Shown here: positions 1 to 5,153 of the stretch, piece after piece
How the letters are laid out: every line of letters begins with the position of its first letter
How positions within the stretch are numbered: the stretch's first letter is position 1
Source of the DNA: Weeksellaceae bacterium
GTDB taxonomy: Bacteria; Bacteroidota; Bacteroidia; Flavobacteriales; Weeksellaceae
DNA length: 5,314 bases
Direction of reading: 5' to 3'
Assembly: GCA_028698395.1 (NCBI GenBank)
Contig: JAQVDG010000180.1
Coordinates: forward strand, 1-5,314
The notes under the pieces: generated by a model
The model's database searches: none
Told to the model about the DNA's origin: nothing
The model's input: the letters and a program-made list of their open reading frames with translations, nothing else
Made by a program: the position numbers and the translations under genes

Positions 1-200
1 TCCAGAATTTCCGTTTCGGTAAGCGCGTTAGTGTTAATGAGTTCTTGCTCTACTTCCACCACTTCGTTGTAAGGAATATTGCGCAGCACTTCGATAAGCT
101 GGCTGCGAAGAACTTCGGGGTTGTCTCCTTCGTGCAATCGGAGAAGAAGATGGCGCAGCAGTTCTTTTCGCTGCGATGAATTGTTGATTATTTCGCTCAT
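1..200 (-). CDS. DUF438-family protein, N-terminal 66 codons only (runs off the window)
   Basis: Reading leftward from ATG at 200-198, the frame stays open to the window edge. The protein begins MSEIINNSSQRKELLRHLLL and continues through LIEVLRNIPYNEVVEVEQEL to NALTETEIL. This all-helical start, with its spaced Leu pattern and the 'VVEVEQELINT.ALTETEI' stretch, is what I recognise as the N-terminus of DUF438 proteins. In that family the domain is often followed by hemerythrin-like and PAS domains, which suggests sensing or handling of oxygen or nitric oxide. Those domains would lie outside the window, so function cannot be assigned. The start is supported by GGAGG at 211-207, six bases before the ATG, a strong SD for this phylum that lies inside a GC-rich repeat. 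The cupin gene upstream on the same strand (109-base gap) is probably co-transcribed. The family call comes from sequence memory; the operon is inferred. Confidence 0.75.
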   Translation of the reverse strand, partial: MSEIINNSSQRKELLRHLLLRLHEGDNPEVLRSQLIEVLRNIPYNEVVEVEQELINTNALTETEIL

Positions 201-204
201 AATT

Positions 205-240
205 GGCCTCCCCCGCCCCCTCCAAAGGAGGGGAGTTGTG
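205..240. repeat. GC-rich hairpin repeat, copy 1 (REP-like)
   Basis: CCCCTCC (217-223), loop AAA, GGAGGGG (227-233) is a perfect 7-bp stem, flanked on the left by GGCCTCCCCC (205-214). It resembles the element at 271-312: on the minus strand both read AACTCC followed by a hairpin and then GGGGGAG. Elements of this look are common between genes in Bacteroidota. Seen as minus-strand RNA, it lies directly upstream of the DUF438 start and contains that gene's SD-like GGAGG. Confidence 0.7.
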
Positions 241-270
241 CGGGATAAAATTTAAATAAATGTTTGTCAT

Positions 271-312
271 TAGGCTACTGTTCTCCCCCTTCGGAGGAGT
301 TAGAGGGGCCTA
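271..312. repeat. GC-rich hairpin repeat, copy 2 (REP-like), overlapping the cupin stop codon
   Basis: The element starts with TAGGC and ends with GCCTA. Its core is CTCCCCC (283-289), loop TTC, GGAGGAG (293-299): six pairs with one mismatch. The final CTA (310-312) is the cupin stop codon TAG read on the minus strand, so the repeat begins exactly at the end of the gene. With copy 1 it forms a pair in which the outer ends (GGCCTC at 205 and GAGGGGCC ending at 310) are roughly inverted, a BIME-like doublet. No T-run follows on the minus strand, so it is not a classic terminator. Confidence 0.7.
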
Positions 313-633
313 TTGTTTTATCATTGTCAGCACCATTTTAAACGGCTCAATGGCGTGCAGCGCGTGCGGGTGGTTGGCCGGCATAATGATGCAGTCGCCT
401 TTTTTCAGAACATGTGGATTGCCGTCAATGCGCACTTCAGCTTCGCCGTCCAATACGTGCACCATGGCATCGTATGGCGAGGTGTGCTCCGTTAGTCCCT
501 GATCTTTATCGAACGAGAAAAGCGTTACGTTGCCCCATTCTTTTTTGATCACTTGTTTGCTGATGACGCCTCCCGATGAGTATTCAATGGAATCCTCCAT
601 CGGGAAAATTTTTGCGGGTTCAAAAGTTGCCAT
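310..633 (-). CDS. Small single-domain cupin protein (107 aa)
   Basis: This is a complete gene, ATG at 633-631 and TAG at 312-310. A 107-residue product fits a stand-alone cupin beta-barrel with nothing added. Cupin motif 1 is seen around residues 46-71 (GLTEH50TSPYDAMVHVLDGEAEVRIDG compressed: G46, H50, E64, G71). Motif 2 is around 79-93 (G79D, P85, then P89-H90, H93). H50 and H90 are the likely metal ligands; the second His of the classic HxH pair is replaced (S52). The family is soluble and cytoplasmic, and its substrate is unknown. The start is preceded by an A-rich leader (AAACAAAGAAATT), normal for Bacteroidota. The gene has its own candidate promoter with a Crp/Fnr-like dyad, and its leader contains a long inverted repeat (652-740). 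Pairing with a DUF438 gene suggests a role in redox or nitrosative stress, which is inference only. Confidence 0.9.
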   Translation of the reverse strand: MATFEPAKIFPMEDSIEYSSGGVISKQVIKKEWGNVTLFSFDKDQGLTEHTSPYDAMVHVLDGEAEVRIDGNPHVLKKGDCIIMPANHPHALHAIEPFKMVLTMIKQ

Positions 634-651
634 AATTTCTTTGTTTATAGT

Positions 652-740
652 GATTGAATCAGATTGAATTAGATTGAATCAGATTGATGGCGCGCTATCC
701 ATCCTCAATCTTTTTCAATCTCAATTAATCTTACTCAATC
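652..740. repeat. Inverted repeat made of 10-bp-phased GATTGA hexamers
   Basis: On the left arm GATTGA starts at 652, 662, 672 and 682, exactly 10 bp apart. On the right arm the complements TCAATC, TCAATC, TTAATC and TCAATC end at 710, 720, 730 and 740, again exactly 10 bp apart. The centre is GATGG (686-690), CGCGCTAT, CCATC (699-703). The two arms can pair over about 90 bases, with 3-4 base internal loops where the spacers differ. If the cupin promoter at 754-761 is correct, the whole structure is transcribed as the cupin 5' leader and ends 18 bases before the ATG. Confidence 0.85.
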
Positions 741-753
741 TTATTTGCCGCTA

Positions 754-761
754 CAAAGATA
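754..761 (-). promoter_or_regulatory. Candidate -7 box of the cupin promoter (TATCTTTG)
   Basis: On the minus strand 761-754 reads TATCTTTG, a full match to the Bacteroidota -7 consensus TAnnTTTG. The transcript would start near 747-750 and carry a leader of about 115 bases. No convincing TTTG is present at the normal -33 spacing; the nearest one is only 11 bases upstream. This fits a promoter that needs an activator, and a dyad at 783-798 is suitably placed. The start point is predicted, not shown. Confidence 0.55.
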
Positions 762-782
762 TTATTTAGAATCAAACTAAAT

Positions 783-798
783 TGTAACCCAAGTTACA
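783..798. promoter_or_regulatory. Perfect dyad TGTAAC-N4-GTTACA, Crp/Fnr-type operator candidate
   Basis: TGTAAC (783-788), CCAA, GTTACA (793-798) is a perfect 6+6 inverted repeat. Its size and half-site spacing resemble operators of Crp/Fnr-superfamily regulators. The centre at 790.5 lies about 41-43 bp upstream of the predicted cupin start point, the standard class II activator position. The binding protein is not encoded in the window, and the assignment to this superfamily is inferred from shape and position. Confidence 0.5.
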
Positions 799-901
799 GT
801 TTTAAATTTTTATAAACATTTACATACGTGTTAATAAAAGTAAATTACATTGTTTTTACCTGTTTTTAAGTTATATGTATTGATATCAGTGTTTTTCTTA
901 A

Positions 902-1254
902 AAATGCAAGCTTGCATTTACAGTTTCACGGAAGAAAAGTAGCAATTGCAACGCTGCATTTGTCGTTTTTCTTCCTTTTTTTGCTTTTCGCGAAACGTTT
1001 TTTTACATTTCGTAGGATTTTTTCAAGACATAAACGTCGTTTTCTGTCTAAAAGAGCCCAATTCCTAAAAATGCAGCGTTGCATTTTGCGTTTCACCGCC
1101 GTGAAGTTGTAATTGCAACGTTGCAATTGTCGGTTCAACGGAAAAATATGTTAATTGCAGGCTTGCAATTATCGGTTCACGCAAAAAAAGTGTCGTTTGT
1201 AAACCTGCAATCATAAATGCGCAACAAATATATTCACTTTGCACGATTACAATG
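902..1254. repeat. Tandem array, 42-bp period, each unit with an 18-bp palindrome
   Basis: Clear palindromes are at 902-919 (AAATGCAAGCTTGCATTT, perfect), 944-961, 1069-1086, 1111-1128 (AATTGCAACGTTGCAATT, perfect) and 1153-1170. Their centres are 910.5, 952.5, 1077.5, 1119.5 and 1161.5. Decayed copies sit in register at 1203.5 and 1245.5 (about 12 of 18 positions match), and near 996.5 and 1035.5 between the two clear groups. The 24-base segments between palindromes are also related (GTCGGTTCACGGAAAAA-like), so this is a tandem repeat and not a repeat-spacer array. The left edge is abrupt, as nothing matches one period upstream; the right edge fades. The 42-bp period is four helical turns, so all dyads face the same side of the DNA. 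Function unknown. Confidence 0.85.
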
Positions 1255-1286
1255 AGGGTACGATTAGAAAGAAGCCGTCATTTTAC

Positions 1287-1318
1287 CGATACCATGTTGT
1301 ATGTATCGTCAATTTTTT
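1287..1318 (+). terminator. Hairpin followed by T6, terminator-like, pointing toward cas6
   Basis: CGATAC (1287-1292) pairs with GTATCG (1303-1308). Two further A-T pairs inside close the stem after one bulged C and leave loop GTTGT. TTTTTT follows at 1313-1318. The stem is short and modest in GC, so efficiency is doubtful. No gene ends here on the plus strand. It could insulate the cas operon from transcripts of the repeat array, or end a non-coding transcript from it. Confidence 0.35.
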
Positions 1319-1393
1319 ATTAGTGTAAAACCTTAATTGAATAATGCAGATTATTTTTTTACTTTTGTTATTTTTAATTAAAAATTGATTTTG

Positions 1394-1401
1394 TATCTTT
1401 A
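1394..1401 (+). promoter_or_regulatory. Candidate -7 box of the cas operon promoter (TATCTTTA)
   Basis: TATCTTTA matches TAnnTTTG except at the last base. Transcription would start near 1406, giving a leader of about 35 bases before the cas6 ATG at 1442. A TTTG lies at 1364-1367, but its 26-base spacing is longer than the usual 19-21. A perfect AT-only palindrome, TTTTTAATTAAAAA (1371-1384), covers the expected -33 position and could be incidental. It is the best candidate I see for the operon. Confidence 0.45.
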
Positions 1402-1441
1402 CGCAATTCATATCGAGAGAAACACTAAATAATATGAGACG

Positions 1442-2224
1442 ATGAGATTTAAACTCATTTTAGAACCCGAAAAAACGGGGCGGGAAGCTAAAATTCCGCT
1501 CAGCTATATGTATGAGCTTAGCTCGGCCGTGTATCGGATTTTATCTAAATCGAACGCCGAATTTTCGGAATGGCTGCACGAAAATGGTTTTCCGTTAGGC
1601 GCTAAAAAATTCAAGTTGTTTACTTTTTCTCGTTTACACGTTTCCGAATTTCGTATCGAAGGAGCGTATATGCGTATTCTGTCCAATACGGTGGAATGGC
1701 AGATATCGTTTCTGCCCGAACGCAGTACGCAGGAATTTATCAAAGGTGTGTTTCAGGATCAAACTTTTGAATTGGGAGTTCGTGAAGCCAATATGCGGTT
1801 TTATGTCCGCGAAATAAGTGCGTTGCCCTCTCCTCAGTTTACAGATACAATGGAGTTCTATACTTTGTCGCCCCTGTGTATTTCTTTGAAAAGAGAAGAC
1901 GGCGGTGTGGATTATCTTTCACCCGACCAACCTCGAACGGCATCCCTGATACGGAATAATCTGCTGAATAAATACGCTGCTTTCATGGGAAAAGAATATC
2001 CTGCGGATTTTCCTTTTGTTATTGACGTACTGAGTAAACCCAAATCCGCCCTTATTACCATAAAATCAGGCACAGCGGAGCAAACGCGTGTGCGTGGTTT
2101 TATGTGTCGCTTTCGGATAACTGCGCCCATAGAATTGATGAAAATAATGTATGAAGCAGGAATTGGAGAGAAGGGAAGTATGGGGTTTGGGATGGTGCAG
2201 ACGGAAGAGAACAAAAATCTTTGA
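1442..2224 (+). CDS. cas6: CRISPR-associated endoribonuclease Cas6 (260 aa)
   Basis: Cas6 cleaves the CRISPR precursor transcript within each repeat to release crRNAs that are loaded into Cascade. The N-terminus (MRFKLILEPE, then IPLSYMYELSSAVYRIL) is the usual first ferredoxin-like half. Tyr31 and His46 (in SEWLHENGF) fall at the same residue numbers as the catalytic Tyr31 and His46 of Pyrococcus furiosus Cas6. A lysine pair at 55-56 could serve as the third residue (Lys52 there). The C-terminal glycine-rich loop that defines the RAMP superfamily is present at residues 240-252 (GIGEKGSMGFGMV), eight residues before the end. Length is normal and the gene looks intact. The start at 1442 keeps the complete first strand; an ATG at 1434 is out of frame and stops after three codons. 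cas8b follows after 30 bases. The gene is visibly richer in G+C than cas8b. Confidence 0.95.
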   Translation: MRFKLILEPEKTGREAKIPLSYMYELSSAVYRILSKSNAEFSEWLHENGFPLGAKKFKLFTFSRLHVSEFRIEGAYMRILSNTVEWQISFLPERSTQEFIKGVFQDQTFELGVREANMRFYVREISALPSPQFTDTMEFYTLSPLCISLKREDGGVDYLSPDQPRTASLIRNNLLNKYAAFMGKEYPADFPFVIDVLSKPKSALITIKSGTAEQTRVRGFMCRFRITAPIELMKIMYEAGIGEKGSMGFGMVQTEENKNL

Positions 2225-2254
2225 ATTTTAATTAGGAATTGAATAAAGAAAGTT

Positions 2255-4192
2255 ATGATACGGGAAATAATAAATTTTACTCAAAATGTTGATGAGTCTT
2301 TTAAGAACCTAGGTTCGCTGCCGAAAGAAGGCTTGCATATTATAGTAAACATAGTTTCTGTGGATAATCTTTTAAAGATAGATACAGAAAACTTTCAAGC
2401 CGAAATTTACTCGAAAAAATTAAAAAGCGAAACGAGTGAATTTTTAAATCAATGCAAGATGCTTCACCAAAATTCATGGTGTATTGATACGAACAAGTGT
2501 TTCGATTTACCGGCAAAAGCCATTCATTCCTGTTCTCCTTTTTGCGTAGCGTTCAAAAGGGAACATTTGGAAGGTGGAGAAAAATATAAAGAGAATGAAA
2601 AAAAGAGTAAACCTCATATCTACGATAGGTTTTCAGCTTATTTTGAGAAAGCTTTTGCACTTTTTAGAGATTCTGAAGAAAAGTTTATATATGAGGTGTT
2701 TAAGTTGTTTTTTACAAATAAATTATTTCCCGAAATTTTAAACAAAATTGAAACAAAAAACGCTGAAAAACGAAAACAGCTTTCCGAGAATTTGCTTTCG
2801 TTGAAAGAACAATTGAAAATCACAAAAGAAGCTGCTGGAAAGGGAAACATCAAAAATATAATTGCGGATATTGAACAAGATCTAATTACTTGTAAAGAAT
2901 TAGATGATTCAGATTATATCATATTTTATTTAAATGCTTCATTTGAAAAATATAAAACTATTCATGAAAAATATCTGGATGATAAACTTTTTAATACGGA
3001 CAAGTACAATACGAAACCCAATGAAGAGGGTTTAATCTTTGGTACAAGCAATTTTATGAATGGTTTTAACAGCAACATGCCTTTCTTGATGCACCAAACA
3101 GCAAGCTTTGACATCAGTGGACGAATTTCTAATATGGAAGCGAAAGTACTCAATGAATTTCAAAATATTTTACCGAATAAAACATTACCCAGCCCACTCC
3201 CTATTTTTATATATAAAGACGAACTTCAAAAAAAAATGATAGCCTTATATGAGGGAAGTGGTTATAAGTTTGGGTATAAGGAAATTATTGAAAACCTATT
3301 AAATAATTATCCAAAGGATTTAGAGAATTACTACCTGCTTTATTGGGTAAATACCAAAGATGGTATTGTTTTTAAAGATTTTGACTTCGTAAGTAAGTTT
3401 GAGTATAAGATTGATGCACAAATAGTAAACTTTTTCGAAATTAAAGAAAAAGATAAAAAAGAACTGAAACATTATTCCCCAATTTATAATGTATTTCATT
3501 TTGAACAAACCGTATTTAAGCAACTATTGCAAAATAAATATTTGAAATTAGATTATTTCAGCGATTTGAGTAAGGATGAATATGAAAAAAAGGATTTAAC
3601 ATTTGTATCGTATTCTAAGTTCCGAAAAGCTGTTTATGACTTTGTTTACAAATCGCAGCGACAAACGATAGATGGTAATATGTTCGATGAAATGGTTTTC
3701 AATGCCATAAAAGACGATATAAAACAGGGAAATGGTTACGGAGTAAAAGAGAAATTAAATATTTGGTATAGTATATATGATTACTTCAATTCTAAAAATA
3801 ATAAAAATATGGCAAGCAAACTTCAATCTTATCAAAAGTTCATAGAAGAACTTACGAGCGAAACAGCCGATGTTTCAAAGGCTTCAGATGCTGAATTCGC
3901 TTTTGCGGCAGGGCAGGTTATTTATTACATCCTCGAAAAAAGCAAATCGGACGATAATAGTTATCAATTACTCGAGCCCTATTTTCAAAAGGCCAAATGC
4001 GCGGAACTCAAACAAGCAATTGCTAATGACTTTGCGCGTTATAAACACGAAAATTTTTCTAAAAACTTTGAACGCGTAGCTACCTTTGTTTTAAGCTATG
4101 AAACACAAAGCAATATAAAAAATCTTTTACCTGAACTGCTTTCAGGTGTTTTTGCAAAAAATCAATTATTTAGTAATAATCCCAAACAATAA
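2255..4192 (+). CDS. cas8b: Type I-B Cascade large subunit Cas8b (Csh1, TM1802 family; 645 aa)
   Basis: The large Cascade subunit recognises the PAM, helps open the target DNA and recruits Cas3. The family call rests on overall length, position between cas6 and cas7b, and recognised segments: the start MIREIINFTQNVDESFKNLG, the 'KCFDLPAKAIHSCSPFCVAF' block (81-100), and 'FMNGFNSNMPFLMHQTASF' (267-285) in the middle. Five cysteines (67, 76, 82, 93, 97) cluster in the N-terminal part; spacing is not a standard CxxC pair, so zinc binding is only possible. Residues about 160-215 are highly charged and probably helical. The last 130 residues also look helical and could correspond to the small-subunit (Cas11-like) portion. 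The gene is very AT-rich (sampled 60-base lines 20-43% G+C). cas7b begins six bases after the stop, suggesting translational coupling. No disruption is seen. Confidence 0.9.
   Translation: MIREIINFTQNVDESFKNLGSLPKEGLHIIVNIVSVDNLLKIDTENFQAEIYSKKLKSETSEFLNQCKMLHQNSWCIDTNKCFDLPAKAIHSCSPFCVAFKREHLEGGEKYKENEKKSKPHIYDRFSAYFEKAFALFRDSEEKFIYEVFKLFFTNKLFPEILNKIETKNAEKRKQLSENLLSLKEQLKITKEAAGKGNIKNIIADIEQDLITCKELDDSDYIIFYLNASFEKYKTIHEKYLDDKLFNTDKYNTKPNEEGLIFGTSNFMNGFNSNMPFLMHQTASFDISGRISNMEAKVLNEFQNILPNKTLPSPLPIFIYKDELQKKMIALYEGSGYKFGYKEIIENLLNNYPKDLENYYLLYWVNTKDGIVFKDFDFVSKFEYKIDAQIVNFFEIKEKDKKELKHYSPIYNVFHFEQTVFKQLLQNKYLKLDYFSDLSKDEYEKKDLTFVSYSKFRKAVYDFVYKSQRQTIDGNMFDEMVFNAIKDDIKQGNGYGVKEKLNIWYSIYDYFNSKNNKNMASKLQSYQKFIEELTSETADVSKASDAEFAFAAGQVIYYILEKSKSDDNSYQLLEPYFQKAKCAELKQAIANDFARYKHENFSKNFERVATFVLSYETQSNIKNLLPELLSGVFAKNQLFSNNPKQ
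3809..4192 (+). CDS. Candidate internally started small subunit Cas11b, in frame within cas8b (127 aa)
   Basis: Codon 519 of cas8b is an ATG (3809-3811) preceded by an A-rich stretch, AAAAATAATAAAAAT, and followed by GC. This closely resembles the cas7b start (AATAAAAAATT-ATGGC). A product from here, MASKLQSYQKFIEELTSETA to the cas8b stop, would be 127 residues and mostly helical, in the size range of Cas11. In type I-B, I-C and I-D systems, separate small subunits made from internal starts in cas8/cas10d are established. Here the start is inferred from context alone. ATGs at 3680 and 3692 are alternatives with poorer upstream sequence. Confidence 0.4.
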   Translation: MASKLQSYQKFIEELTSETADVSKASDAEFAFAAGQVIYYILEKSKSDDNSYQLLEPYFQKAKCAELKQAIANDFARYKHENFSKNFERVATFVLSYETQSNIKNLLPELLSGVFAKNQLFSNNPKQ

Positions 4193-4198
4193 AAAATT

Positions 4199-5113
4199 AT
4201 GGCTAATCAATTTTCAAACCGCATTTATGGCTGTGCCATTATCAAATCCGTAAATTCAAACTACAATGCTGACTTTTCGGGGCAACCCCGGAAACTTCCT
4301 AATGGAACAGTATATGCTACGGATAAAGCGTTAAAATATTCTATCCGAAATTATTGGAAAATGGCACTAAAAGAAAAAGTGTTTTACTTTAAATCTTTAA
4401 CGGAAACGATGTCTCCCCGTTCATTAGATGAGACCTATGAGCTTCATTTTGGTAAATTCCAAAACACGGATAAAGCAAAACTAAGGCTGGAAGTCCTGAA
4501 AAACATTTTGAATTGTCTCGATGTACGTCTATTTGGAGGAACTTATGCGGGTAAAACTAATATTTCTATTCATGGAACTTGTCAAATTACTCATGGTGTG
4601 AATCGCTTTGGAGAGAATATCATTTATTCAGAACAAATCATGTCTCCATTTCGTAATTCAAATGAAGGAAGTGCTGAAAGTACCATGACGACTTTAGGTA
4701 CTCAATCAAAATTGGAAGAAGGACATTATGTACATCATTTTTCAATAAATCCTAAAAATATAGCAGAAGATGTAGAAAGAGTTAAAACCGACGGTTTAAC
4801 CGATAATGACATTGAAAAACTAAAAGAAGGTTTGCGAAAAGGAGCTACTTATTATGATTCTGCCGCCAAATCAGGAACCGAGAATGAGTTATTGCTGTGG
4901 ATACAATTAAAACCTGAATCGAAATTAGTGATTCCTACTTTAATTGAATTAGTGGAAGTAAACGAAAAGAAAGAAATTGACCTCCAAAAAGTACAGAATT
5001 TATTAGCTGAAAAACATATTTCTTCTGAAGTCGAAAAAATTGAATTGTATTATAATAAAGAAACTACAAAAGTAATTAACGAGCCACAAGGCGTCAAAGT
5101 TATAGAGTTGTAG
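4199..5113 (+). CDS. cas7: Type I-B Cascade backbone subunit Cas7b (Csh2; 304 aa)
   Basis: Cas7 subunits polymerise along the crRNA spacer and form the Cascade backbone. The protein starts NRIYGCAIIKSVNSNYNADF, a typical RAMP (RRM-fold) first strand, and continues with SGQPRKLPNGTVYATDKALK (27-46) and then YSIRNYW, a strongly characteristic Csh2 signature. LDVRLFGGTYA (107-117), followed by HGTCQITHGVNR (125-136), is the second typical block. The C-terminal third carries a charged insert (about residues 185-215) and then the strand LLLWIQLKPES. Length is usual for Csh2 and no damage is seen. The start at 4199 follows the cas8b stop by six bases with an A-rich leader, so co-translation is likely. 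cas5b follows after 40 bases. Confidence 0.95.
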   Translation: MANQFSNRIYGCAIIKSVNSNYNADFSGQPRKLPNGTVYATDKALKYSIRNYWKMALKEKVFYFKSLTETMSPRSLDETYELHFGKFQNTDKAKLRLEVLKNILNCLDVRLFGGTYAGKTNISIHGTCQITHGVNRFGENIIYSEQIMSPFRNSNEGSAESTMTTLGTQSKLEEGHYVHHFSINPKNIAEDVERVKTDGLTDNDIEKLKEGLRKGATYYDSAAKSGTENELLLWIQLKPESKLVIPTLIELVEVNEKKEIDLQKVQNLLAEKHISSEVEKIELYYNKETTKVINEPQGVKVIEL

Positions 5114-5153
5114 TTCCAAAATAGTGTTTAATTGTCATTTAAAAAGTATTTAT

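Larger units (their letters stand above)
634..1441. other. Divergent intergenic region, 808 bases, no supported gene
   Basis: The gap separates the leftward cupin gene from the rightward cas operon. It holds a phased GATTGA inverted repeat (652-740), a leftward promoter with a dyad operator (754-798), AT-rich DNA without recognised features (about 799-901), a 42-bp-period palindrome array (902-1254, perhaps to 1338), a hairpin with T-run (1287-1318) and a weak rightward promoter (1394-1401). Open frames at 912-1112 (+) and 926-1138 (-) run through the array, but they look like products of its 14-codon period rather than genes. Confidence 0.85.

Noticed and set aside
271..312. Rho-independent terminator for the cupin gene.
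   Set aside because: The stem is good but no T-run follows on the minus strand, and the element matches a second copy nearby, so a repeat is the better description.
260..502. Plus-strand open frame of 80 codons opposite the cupin gene.
   Set aside because: It lies antisense to a well-supported cupin gene, runs through a REP-like repeat and has no recognisable protein features.
912..1112. Open frame on the plus strand (66 codons) through the palindrome array, and a minus-strand frame at 926-1138.
   Set aside because: Both are kept open by a repeat whose 42-base period is a multiple of three. The translations are Arg/Phe/Lys-rich and repetitive, match no family I know, and have no suitable start context.
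902..1212. Possible CRISPR array (evenly spaced repeats next to cas genes).
   Set aside because: The conserved unit is an 18-bp palindrome with 24-base linkers that are themselves related, whereas CRISPR spacers are unrelated. The units diverge from one another and do not resemble type I-B repeats ending in ATTGAAAC or ATTGAAAT.
902..1254. Iteron-type replication origin.
   Set aside because: No replication initiator gene or DnaA box was seen, and the iterated unit is a dyad instead of a directly repeated half-site.
1213..1441. A CreR-like or other crRNA-like regulator with a degenerate CRISPR repeat upstream of cas6.
   Set aside because: Only a short AATTGAA near 1335 recalls a type I-B repeat end; no paired repeat copies or promoter context support an RNA gene.
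1434..1445. Earlier start or leader peptide at ATG 1434.
   Set aside because: It is out of frame with cas6 and reads Met-Arg-Arg-stop, with the TGA overlapping the cas6 ATG; probably chance.
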